Source: Parastagonospora avenae f. sp. tritici 18332-5
Taxonomy: Eukaryota; Ascomycota; Dothideomycetes; Pleosporales; Phaeosphaeriaceae
Direction of reading: 5' to 3'
Assembly: GCA_022559985.1 (NCBI GenBank)
Contig: JAFJTR010000030.1
Coordinates: 264,152 to 328,151 of the forward strand
Length of the DNA: 64,000 nucleotides
The notes below the pieces were generated by a model. It ran no database searches. It was not told the DNA's origin and saw only the letters and a list, made by a program, of their open reading frames with translations. Made by a program: the position numbers and the translations under genes. This document shows, piece by piece, positions 55,501-64,000 of this stretch (the stretch's first letter is position 1; every line of letters starts with the position of its first letter).

Positions 55501-56643
55501 GTGAGATGGAAGGAGGCATCACGAAGTATGATTACATCCGCAAGGCTGCGCCTGTTCAGATCATCAATCTCCGAAGACTACAATTCGACAAAGAGAAGGG
55601 CGAGCAGGTATATGATCGCTCGCACATTGGTCTCGAGAAGACGCTCTACCTAGATCGGTACCTGGAGAAAACACAGTCGCTGCCTCAGCTCGAGCTCTTG
55701 AAACTCCGCGAAGCACAATGGGAGAAGCAAGGACAGTTAAGGCTTTATGAGCAACGTCGGGACGCATTAAGGCGAACGGATGTTGAAGGACTGGACCTCG
55801 CCGAGTCCGTCGACGAAGCCAGCGCCTTCATCGCAGATCTGAGCAAACAGTACGAGGAGCAGCCCGACGACTCATTGCCGACGCCGCCACCCGAGCTCGC
55901 TGACGCGCTCACCGAGAAGGCACAGCTCCTGAAGAAAGACCTTGCACAAATGGACGTACAGATGACTTCACTCGAAGCCGAGATCGACAGTCTCTTCAAG
56001 GAATCCCGCGATCACCCGTACCACCTGCACGCCGTCTTTACCCATCGTGGTGGTACTAAGGGCGGCCACTACTGGATTTACATCTACGACTTCCAGAACA
56101 ACTTGTGGCGTAAATACAACGATGACCACATCACACTTGTCACCGAGAGCGACATCTTCGATCGCGAAATCGCCGCCATGCCATCTGCCAGTACGGGCGT
56201 TGTCTACATCCGCGAAGACCTGATCCATACCATCACCGAAGCAGTCTGTAGGGAGCCGTTACCAGTCGAGGCCGACACACAAGGCGACATCCATATGCAC
56301 GACGCAGACGATGCGATACCACAGCTTGAGCCCGTGGCGTACAACGACGTGCAGATCATCGACGGAGTTGAAAAGTCGTAAGCAAAACATCGCGCTCGCT
56401 GCGAGCTTTGCACGCTTTGAAGTCCTGGCATCTGCTAACGTGCGTTTGTGTAATAGTATATCGCCCAACAAAAGACGCAGGGATGCTAGCCAAGATTTCA
56501 GACGCATTGTCAGGGAGATTCAATTTCCACCCTCCCCGGAAGTCGATAATCTGGCAGGTACGTTGACCAGTCTGTCTGAAATTGCGGACGAGTATAAGCG
56601 CGGAAGACAAAAGAAGCGTGACTCTGGGGCTGGGGTCGATTGA
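52568..56643 (+). CDS. UBP2: UBP2-type ubiquitin C-terminal hydrolase (deubiquitinase)
   Basis: Six exons: 52568-52577 (10 nt), 52632-53602, 53645-53743, 53814-54227, 54297-56377 and 56457-56643, giving 1253 residues, close to yeast Ubp2 (about 1270). The N-terminal half contains the repeated helical region of UBP2 proteins (IVVDVEGRSYYYECLQDLA and following). The USP catalytic domain starts at about 613, with the Cys box GLRNIGNTCYLNSVLQFLF (nucleophile near residue 622) and the His box HRGGTKGGHYWIYIYD (His near 1088). A long Ser/Pro/acidic insertion splits the domain. Ubp2 trims K63-linked chains and counteracts Rsp5 in yeast; carried over from the family. The last intron replaces a nearby in-frame TAA and adds 62 residues. 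The short 42-nt second intron is the only one fitting the frame. Confidence 0.92.
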
Positions 56644-57005
56644 GATGGAGGGGTGCTGGGCTTATCATGAAGTATTAGCGGATTGTACATAGGCATCGAA
56701 TATCGATTAAGGACAGACGTGAACATTTCCTGTCTCTGGATGTCTGTTTTTCAAATCGAGGTGACATGAGAACAAGCGTGTTGGCACCAAGTGCCGCAAT
56801 CGCCAAGCAAGCTATACACCAGCCTGTATAGCTTCAAAGGGTCATTAAGCCGTAACATGTTCCCAAAAATACCTTCAGTAAATACAGCCATAGCTATCGC
56901 TACGCCATTTGTGTTCACTGCAGGGCACAAGAACAGGCACGGATGTCTAAGACTATGATTCCTTCAAGTCGTTGCGTACGCAATTCAAGACATGGCACGA
57001 CCAGC

Positions 57006-58337
57006 TCAAACAGCCTGCCTCCTCCGCCCCCCACCCCTCCTCCAATTCCACAGCGCCTCCTGCGCAAACGTCCTTGCCGTTAAATGCCCCTTCGTCCTAT
57101 TCGCCTCCTCGGTCATCGTCTCAACCACGCGCCCTTCCTCAATACAGGACCACAGCCCCGTCGCCATCGCACTCCCTACATCCGCCTCATCATCCTCCTC
57201 AATATCCTCACAATCCTCCACCCCCGGATCCTTCGCAACCTGCACCGGCCGATCGATGTCCTGCCTGCCCTTCTCCACTCCATACTCGCCCTGCCCGAGT
57301 CGGTATAATATGCGCCCCAGCGTCTGGTACGCCATACATCTTTGCGCCGGCACAGCGCTGCGACTCAGCACCGCGAGCTCAGGGATCGTGTATCCCGCGG
57401 CCTCGGGCGCGTCAGCATGATGATGTAAGCCACGGTCGGAGGGTATGCTGCGCGCGATGCTGGGCGCGAGGAGCGTGCCTTTGAAGTCAAAGCGCAGCTC
57501 TGTTGCGTTAAGCGCGGTCTGTGAGGGGTGGTAGGGCGAAGATGTGTCGGTTGGGTCGATGGGGGCCATCCAGGAGAGGGCGCTGGGGTCGTAGGCGAGG
57601 TTGGGGAAGTATTTTTCGTGCAGATTTTTGAGGAAGGAGGGGTCATTGGGGTCGAGGTCGGGGGGTTGGCGGGGCGTGGGGAAGTGTATTGAGTCTTGGG
57701 TGGTGGTGGATGGTGGCTGCTGAGGAGCGACTTCGTCCTTGTCTTCTGATGGCGCGAAGGATACTTTCTTTGTCCTTGGTGTCTTCGTCTTAGACTCTGT
57801 GCCATTAGTCGTAGAAGGTGGAGCGGGGTCTACTGGGAAGAGATCGCGCTCGTTGCTCCCTTCCTCAATATTTGACCGCGCCATGAGCTTTTGAATCAGC
57901 GCAGGACTGAGACTCGACATGAGTTCTCGCCGCTCCTCCTCGATCTCTGCAGCTGACATATCTGCGAGTCTTTTGTTGTTTTCCTCGTCTATCGACTTCT
58001 TCTCGTTGCTCAAGTCAAACCCCACATTGCGTGTCTTGGGCGCATCTTGTGAAGTGCTTTTCGCGGCTGTTGCTGCTTGCTGTTCCTTTGCCGCGCGCTG
58101 TTGCTTGAAAGCAGAAACTCTAGGGGTGCGTTTCTTATGTGCCGGAAAGCCATTTACATTTCTTTTGAGCGAAGGCGCGACTGGTGCGTTAGCTGGAGCC
58201 GACTCACGCTCGAGTATGTCGCCCACGAATGTAGGGAAAGAGGGTTGCGCCGACTGGTAGTCGTCCTCAGGCTCCAGCTTTTCCACTGCGCCAGTGTCAA
58301 AATTGAGATTTACGCGTTCTCCTCGCTGGAACTCCAT
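57006..58337 (-). CDS. RNA polymerase II-associated protein 1 (RPAP1/Rba50-like)
   Basis: A single-exon frame of 443 residues. It has the two conserved blocks of the RPAP1 family: an N-terminal block around AAEIEEERRELMSSLSPALI (residues about 130-150), which pairs a short helix with a following LIQKLMAR, and a C-terminal block around FDFKGTLLAPSIARSIPSDR with GLHHHADAPEAAGYTIPELA. The linker regions are Pro/Ser/Thr-rich. Rba50/RPAP1 helps assemble RNA polymerase II in the cytoplasm and supports its nuclear import. The gene converges on UBP2 with a 360-bp spacer. GC-rich sequence at the 3' end produces several overlapping shadow frames. Confidence 0.88.
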   Translation of the reverse strand: MEFQRGERVNLNFDTGAVEKLEPEDDYQSAQPSFPTFVGDILERESAPANAPVAPSLKRNVNGFPAHKKRTPRVSAFKQQRAAKEQQAATAAKSTSQDAPKTRNVGFDLSNEKKSIDEENNKRLADMSAAEIEEERRELMSSLSPALIQKLMARSNIEEGSNERDLFPVDPAPPSTTNGTESKTKTPRTKKVSFAPSEDKDEVAPQQPPSTTTQDSIHFPTPRQPPDLDPNDPSFLKNLHEKYFPNLAYDPSALSWMAPIDPTDTSSPYHPSQTALNATELRFDFKGTLLAPSIARSIPSDRGLHHHADAPEAAGYTIPELAVLSRSAVPAQRCMAYQTLGRILYRLGQGEYGVEKGRQDIDRPVQVAKDPGVEDCEDIEEDDEADVGSAMATGLWSCIEEGRVVETMTEEANRTKGHLTARTFAQEALWNWRRGGGRRRQAV

Positions 58338-59222
58338 GGTGATACGTGAGTTGTGTATGGAGAAGAGGTGGTGAGGACGAAGTCAAGCTTCACGCTTTGA
58401 TCCCATAATTCCACGCATGCAGGGTCCACGCTAATTTAGCGCGGTGATGATGTCAACCCACGTTCCCTTTCAACCCAGACTTCTTGCATCCTCTTGCAAC
58501 CTCATCCAACCTATTCACTTGTTGTTAGGGAAGCAAAGCCTTTATAAGCTACTGTAAAGCTTCAAAGACTTGAGACGATTTCTCCATAGTAGCCCTTGTC
58601 CTTACAATACGGAAGAGACGGTATATTGCATTCTACCCTGAACCTGCCTCTAACCTTAGGGCCTATTACCAGCTACTGGCATCTCCAAGTCGCTTGGTTC
58701 CTTTTCATCGCTATCGGACTCAATGGGATCAGACTTCACTTATAGCTCTCTTATTTGCCTTTCTGGGTAGCGTCAATGCTCCTGCTGTAGCAGGATCACA
58801 ACATGAATCTATCTGTGTTCGAAGGTGAATTCCGTCGAATGACCAACCCGCCACCAAAGAATCCAACTCGGCCCTCGTTTTCGGACCTTTTGCTGGAAGA
58901 ACGAAATAGAAACGGCGAAGAGTACACCTTAAGGGCAGTGAGTTCTTCATAGTAGCCCAAGAACAATCGTCGTGGCATTTAGAAAGGGGCCAAATTTGCT
59001 ATCGAAAGACTGGTCAAGTCAGTCCAAATCTCGCGATTATTCCATCCCACTGCGAGGCGTTACCCACGACCTCAAGGCGTTATCTCACAACTGCCACTCC
59101 TTACCCCGCATGCCCCACACGTGCGGATCGAATACAAGTATCCTCATGCTGCTCCACAACAAGTATCTTAGATAACATCGCCAGCTAGACGTACCACAAG
59201 CAAGATCTCAGTGTCCTTTTTC
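58338..59222. promoter_or_regulatory. Divergent region between RPAP1 and glyoxalase genes
   Basis: 0.9 kb with no supported frame; short frames at 58729-59175 lack coding character. Confidence 0.4.
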
Positions 59223-59926
59223 ATGGCTTCAACCAACCCAAACCAACCGGCAGGTCCGTATGACGTTGGCAAACACATCGTCCCGCCCCCACGACCAGCG
59301 TCACCAGGAACATCAGAATTCCGACTCAATCATTTGATGGTCAGAATCAAAGACCCAAAAAAGTCACTGCGCTTCTACTGCGACTGCATGGGCTTGCATG
59401 TAGTGTTCATATTCAACGCTGGGCCTTGGACCATATACTACTTGGGTCCTAGGGATGTTGGTGCGTATAGGAACGCTTGAAATGCTACATCATCTCACCG
59501 ATACGATAACAGGCATCACAACACTCGGGACGTCAAAAGGCTTACTCGAACTCTACCACATCCCTTCTGACGCCGACACACCATACACTTCTGGCAACGA
59601 CTACTCCAAGCCAGGCGTTGGATTCGGGCACATCGGCTTCACGGTCCCAGATGTGACCGCGGCGCTGGAACGAGTGAAGAGCTTCGGATATGAGGTCACT
59701 AAGCCGTTAGACGAGGCGAAAGAAGAGCAAATGGGTATGCCGGATAGTGTTGTGGAAGGGGAGTTTGGGGCGGTGGATGAGGGGTATAAACGTGTTTTTA
59801 GACAATTGGCGTTTGTGAAGGATCCTGATGTAAGTTGATGTGTCACTTTTTGATATGTTGAGATAAGGACTGATGGTGGTTGTGTAGGGCTATTGGGTTG
59901 AACTTGTGCCGCAGGTTGTGAAATGA
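59223..59926 (+). CDS. Glyoxalase I (lactoylglutathione lyase)
   Basis: Three exons: 59223-59460, 59513-59829 and 59888-59926, giving 197 residues. The two beta-alpha-beta metal-binding modules are present, with metal-ligand candidates in LNHLMVRIKD (His), KGLLELYHI (Glu), GFGHIGFTVPD (His) and GYWVELVPQ (Glu). The enzyme isomerises the hemithioacetal of methylglyoxal and glutathione to S-lactoylglutathione in the cytosol. The length is that of single-domain glyoxalase I, not the duplicated yeast form. The 39-nt last exon supplies the final Glu ligand, so a model that stops at the second exon would lack it. The start is the first ATG. An upstream GTG-initiated extension is not credible. Confidence 0.92.
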
Positions 59927-60516
59927 GGGCAGTGAGCGGGGAAGGTAGTAGATGCAATTCGGATCCTGAAGCTCTTTGAGGTTTCTAAGTCTTTTTAGAT
60001 GCGGTTGCTGTGGAGCGATATGCTCAGTCAGTATGTGCTTTTCAGCACCAGTACATTCGGTGTAAGTTGCGCGTCACACAACGTTTAATTTATTCATCAA
60101 AGTTATCCCCGCTGCCAAAAACGCAGTCAAGCTCCGCTGGGTGCTATATTCAAGATCATGCGTCTTAAGCGCGAACCTGGTGATCGTTTGTCCTCTCAAT
60201 ATTGTCGTCTAGACCTTTGAATATGCCGTCGCGCAACAACAAGTCACGAAAGCGAAATATGGAAACAAAAATCGATTGTTCCGTTGTTTTATCGGTCTTC
60301 CTCACTGCGCCTCGTGCTCATTGGTCTGCGGAAGTGGTAAAGCAAACAAAATGGTTCACGTCTCAGCCAAGTCTCGCTTGCCATGTCTTAGATATCTTAC
60401 ACTTCCTGGGCTGGAAGAGCGTCTTCGTGACATTTAAAGTGGACGCTCGCTCTACTTCTTATTCTCCAGCTTCTCAGCAGTACTCAACACAGATCCTCAT
60501 ACAGAAACTCCAAGCG

Positions 60517-61461
60517 ATGACGGAAAGCTCCAACATGATCTCTGGTACAGATCGCACCCTCAGGTAATGCTTCAATCTATGGATTGTGAAATCATATACT
60601 GACAAAGACAGCTACCTGGAAAGCCGACCAATCGAAGTTATCGCCGGCCGATGGGGTTCGGACACAGCACAATCCTTCTTCATCCATACAGATCTCCTCA
60701 AGTCCAGATCGATCTTCTTCAAGAATTTCCTACCCAACATCGTCCGAGCAAATGACACCAAAGCCAAGGAGTTCGATAGTTATTCTACATACCATACCAG
60801 CCTCTATTGGCGACGGGAGAAGCTCAGCCTCACCCCTGTGTTCGAGTTCCCGACAGAGAGCGCCGATGCCTTCGAGAACTACGTACGACTTCTCTACACA
60901 GCCGAGCTGCCAATTCAGGACCTTCCGGCAAAACCAAAGGCAGATGACGACATCCTCTCTGCATGGAAAGAGGTTTTGTGCGACTCAGTTCACCACACCT
61001 GCAGCGCGCTCTACAAGCTCTACGCCCTTTGCACCCGAATCGGTGACCACACCTCAAAGCGCGTCCTACTCGTAGCATTCCTCGAACAGGCTTCCACACT
61101 GCGCTCCAACGGCATAGTCTACCGCCCCGACAAATTCGCCATCGCGGACGTCTACGATAACACCACGGCACAAGATCCGCTGAGGATGTTCTTGGTTGAC
61201 TGTTACGTGTACGAAGGAACGTCTGACTGGGTGTACGAGGCGGGAGAGAAGTCTAAACATCCTCCGGCTTTCTTGGCGGATTTCATGAGTGTTATGCTTA
61301 AGCAAAGGGCGACGCCAGATTACGCCAGTAGACTTACGGATGCGAAGTTCTACCAGGATAAGTTGAGTGTGTTGGAGGAGGGGGGAGGAGGGGAAGAAGT
61401 AGGTGGGAGGAGATGGGGAGTCTCAAAGTGCCGGAGGCTTTCGTTTGATGACGAGCCCTGA
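60517..61461 (+). CDS. BTB/POZ-like domain protein
   Basis: Two exons, 60517-60563 and 60612-61461, with a 48-nt intron; 298 residues. The BTB-like fold is suggested by FFIHTDLLKSRSIFFKNFL followed by PVFEFPTESADAFENYVRLL and YTAELPI. Helical repeats follow (LYKLYALCTRIGDHTSKRV). This is the typical layout of the large family of ascomycete BTB proteins of unknown role. The upstream in-frame sequence to 60222 could extend the N-terminus (ATG 60222, MPSRNNKSRKRNMETK). I prefer 60517 because that extension lacks coding character. The C-terminus has a Gly/Glu-rich run. Confidence 0.75.
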
Positions 61462-61626
61462 GGCTTAGATTGATATGGCATGCAGTTTGACGATGGACTT
61501 TCTTTGACCGTTAAAGACTTTTCGTTTCCATTTTCTTAATATATTCAATCACATTGTAGTGTTTTGATCGAGCACTCCAGGGCTGACATGTTTCTTTCCA
61601 AACTTTCCTTAGCAATTGGTCGATCT

Positions 61627-62436
61627 CTAGACCACCTCTACCACGCCATCCACGATCCTCCCTCCCTTCCCGGAATCGTCTTCCAGCTCTTTCTCTGGCA
61701 TCAGAAGCTCCTCCTCCAAATCCGACACATCGCAGCACCATGTCGAACTATCGAAATCAATGAGAGTCGCTTTTCCATTGTGGATGCGGACATTTTGCTA
61801 GTTGATGTCAACATGCTTGATGCCCAGGTCGTGTATTTTCGACAATGTTTGCTGACACAGGGTGAGATCATCCGGTGTTGCATCTCGGAACTCAGTGATG
61901 CGTTCCACGATGAAGCCGATGACTCTTCCTTCCTCAGTCAAGTGGCCGAGAAATTTTGGACCGATTCCGTAGCTGTCGATCCATTCATTCGCAGTTGTTT
62001 CGGCGTCGAGTTGCCATATCTCATAATCGAATCTCGCAAATTTTACTACAATTGTGGACTCGAATCGGGAGCACGTGGCTTCGTAGACGTTTGAGCGAAG
62101 CTTTCCCCCCATTTGTAACTCCAGGTGATCTATCTTGAGAGGATGCTAGACTTTCGTGACTCTGGAGAGCCGTGCCTTCGTGACACTAGCGAGATGAGGA
62201 CGCCCAGTTGATATGTCTCGTGATATATGACCTTGGTTCCAATCACCAGGTGGTAGAGGTGGTAATATAGAGATCAAGACTGGTGCGAAACACATGTCGT
62301 CAGCGTCGTATAATCCGGCGTCGATGGTAAGACATTTGACGAATTTTCGATCGACAAGAATGCGAAAATCGCTTGGTTGGTCCTCTAAATCTACACTAAC
62401 CTGGAGTACCTGAATCTCTGGGATGGTGTCGGACAT
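61627..62436 (-). pseudogene. Kinase-fold protein gene interrupted by two in-frame TAG codons
   Basis: One frame can be read from ATG 62436 to the TAG at 61627 with only two interruptions, TAG at 62146-62148 and TAG at 61798-61800. Across them the protein is coherent: an N-terminal beta domain (IPEIQVLQVSVDLEDQPSDF), MGGKLRSNVYEATCSRFEST, FARFDYEIWQLDAETTANEW, LSKIHDLGIKHVDIN, then QNVRIHNGKATLIDFDSS. HVDINxQN and IDFD match the catalytic and metal-binding loops of protein-kinase-like folds common in ascomycetes. Both stops could come from CAG by C-to-T change. It is either a recent pseudogene beside the transposon or, less likely, a gene using TAG readthrough or an unrecognised splice. Confidence 0.65.
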
Positions 62437-62750
62437 GGTAGCGACGGAGTAAGAAGCGGATTGCAATGGCTTCTGTCGAGTGTGATCGCTAGGAAGTCGT
62501 GGAACGAGGGTTCTTTGAGAATAACTTTGGGCTATGTCATTCGCTAGACAGGACGTCAGAGATCTACAGTGTACGTATAAATCCGTAGATGACCAAGTGA
62601 TTATTATGGAAATAGCTTACCCTGAGTACTCAGACAAAGTTAGTTGTGCTGTGGTCGCGGTAGTCGAGAAACAGTGTTGCTAATGAACTAATTAAAGAAA
62701 AGAGCAAGGCGGAGAAGAGTAGCTTAAGCGTAGAATTAAGCTAGCGCATA
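62437..62750. other. Spacer between kinase-like pseudogene and transposon
   Basis: About 0.3 kb, AT-rich, no supported frame. The left transposon boundary is placed near its end by inference only. Confidence 0.35.
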
Positions 62751-64000
62751 TAGTTCCTGCGCAGATAGGGTTCCTGCGCACCTTGGCAGAACACGACACC
62801 AGCACAGAACACGCGATATCTCCACCAATATTAACTACAATTGCCACTGAGTACACATAGATTCAAGCGCTACAGCTGCAGTAACTACTGCAGCTCTCTC
62901 TGCAGCGCTTGATACAGTAGATCTACTCTGTTGAGTAGCTAAAGCCTCAGCTGCGCGTATTGCCTCCCTGATAGTCTCTACCTCTGCAAAGCGTTGATTT
63001 GGGTCTACTTGAACGCGCTTTCGAGGGCGCCGAGAGCTAGCAGTCTCTAGCTGCTGCTCAAGGCGTCTTTTCTCTGCCTCTAGTCCTGCAGCTCGAGTAT
63101 TTGCTACTGCTAGTGCCTTACCTGCTTTCTGTAGCAGGAGCCTTGCCTTACGACCTAGGTTCTCACAGCGCTGCAGCTCACGCTGAGCTATATAGAGATC
63201 TCTAGGCCCTTGAGGAGTAGAGAAGAAGCTCTGGAGCTGCTGCTGAGGCTGCTGCTGCGGCGTAGGTGTAGTAGGCCTCTGCGAGACCTGTGAGGAGGCA
63301 AGCACCTTATTCATATTGAATGGACAAAGGCCAGTAGCCTGCCAGCCAGCGCGAATTACTCGCTCTGTAAGGCTTGCCTCTCTAGCTTGATAGTAGCATG
63401 CGATAAAGCGTTCCTTCTTGACAGGTGCGGCGTCGTCAAGTTAGGCAAGCTCCTGGATCTGGCGGCGATAGCTAGACTTGACTACAGAGAAATGAGCTAG
63501 ATCTAGAGGCTGTAGGACGTGTGAGGAATGTGCAGGTAGATAGAGGAGCTGTGTCTGATGTAGCCTACAGAGCCACATGAAGTCAACAGTCGCGTGGCTG
63601 CCATGTCCATCTAGAATTAGTAGGCGATACTGGCCATCTCCTGCACCTGTCTCAGGGATAAATATCCGCTGTAGCCACTCAAGACCTATCTCATTTGACG
63701 TCCATCCATTCTCAGAGGTTGTATACAGCCAGCCAGGAACTGAGGCTGGGAACCAGGTAGTCTGCAGGCTCTTTCCTTTAAAAATAACTGCGCAGCGCAG
63801 TTTCTGGCCTACTCCTGATACACACTCAATCATAGAGACCCACTCGCGATTCTCTGGCGATCGATTGTAAGCCTTCTTCTTCTTACTACTAGAGAGTACT
63901 CTGGTATTAGTACATACCCCTAGAGCAAGCCCTGTCTCATCCATATTCCAGGTATCCTCAGTGCGTATATTCAGGCGTATTCTAGTCCTCTCAAAGAGCT
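62751..64000 (-). mobile_element. Fot1/pogo-type (Tc1-mariner superfamily) DNA transposon, cut by the window edge
   Basis: Contains a pogo-family DDE transposase on the - strand. The probable 3' end of the element has a direct repeat, TTCCTGCGCA at 62754-62763 and again at 62771-62780, preceded by a TA-rich tatag that could include the TA target site. The matching inverted terminus lies beyond 64000, so the boundary cannot be confirmed here. Confidence 0.7.
62835..64000 (-). pseudogene. Fot1/pogo-like transposase, 5' truncated by the window, one in-frame stop
   Basis: The frame is open from the window edge to a TAA at 63441-63443 and continues in the same frame to a stop at 62835. Catalytic motifs are present: WNMDETGLALG (first Asp), LLILDGHGSHATVDF (second Asp) and LLYLPAHSSHVLQPLDLAHF (third Asp region). 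The part after the TAA is also family-like (PVKKERFIACYYQAREASLT, RAGWQATGLCPFN) and ends in a basic, Gln-rich coiled-coil tail (residues around RKARLLLQKAGKALAVANTR). TAA in the context ELA-stop-LDDAAP would be CAA (Gln) with one C-to-T change. The element is therefore nearly intact but probably not autonomous. Confidence 0.85.

Noticed and set aside
1..64000. CRISPR arrays, operons or bacterial-type regulatory elements
   Set aside because: No spaced direct repeats of that kind. Gene structure with many short introns is eukaryotic throughout.

Overview
The window is nuclear DNA from a filamentous ascomycete, most likely a Dothideomycete close to the Pleosporales. That placement is inferred from gene content and style: short GT-AG introns (mostly 45-70 nt) with CTAAC-type branch points, single-gene transcription units, HET, BTB, AA9 and FAR1-domain genes, and a Fot1/pogo-type transposon at the right edge. 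I resolved about 27 protein genes. For most multi-exon models the exon lengths sum to a multiple of three and the frame is open throughout.

Left third (1-18 kb): a partial gene end, a small coiled-coil protein, a triple-KH RNA-binding protein, a probable kinetochore CENP-K protein, a 4.4-kb gene-poor stretch with a decayed coding relic, a grainyhead/CP2 transcription factor, and a 650-residue uncharacterised protein. Middle (18-46 kb): a 49-residue secreted peptide, two mitochondrial genes sharing one divergent promoter (a MAM33/p32-type protein and a tricarboxylate carrier), an SMP-30-type lactonase, a FAR1-domain protein, a PPOX-fold flavoprotein, a GT90 glycosyltransferase, an NmrA-like reductase, an aminoglycoside-phosphotransferase-fold kinase, a HerA/FtsK-like P-loop ATPase, a decayed HET gene, a secreted AA9 polysaccharide monooxygenase, an MFS permease, two tiny cysteine proteins and a Sec14-type lipid-transfer protein. 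Right third (46-64 kb): mostly housekeeping genes (FBXO21-like F-box protein, tubulin cofactor C, a complex I subunit, UBP2-type deubiquitinase, RPAP1, glyoxalase I), then a BTB protein, a kinase-like pseudogene and the transposon.

The outstanding feature is at 48963-49209: a nuclear tRNA-Asp(GUC) gene broken into five pieces. One break is a 16-nt intron at the canonical position 37/38. The other three are 51-55 nt, begin with GT, end with AG and carry a CTAAC branch-point motif, so they look like spliceosomal introns inside a tRNA gene. Removing all four yields a complete 72-nt cloverleaf with G73. The last intron splits the natural B box and carries its own B-box-like sequence. None of the introns contains a TTTT run, and two T7 tracts follow the gene. 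I know of no described tRNA gene of this kind.
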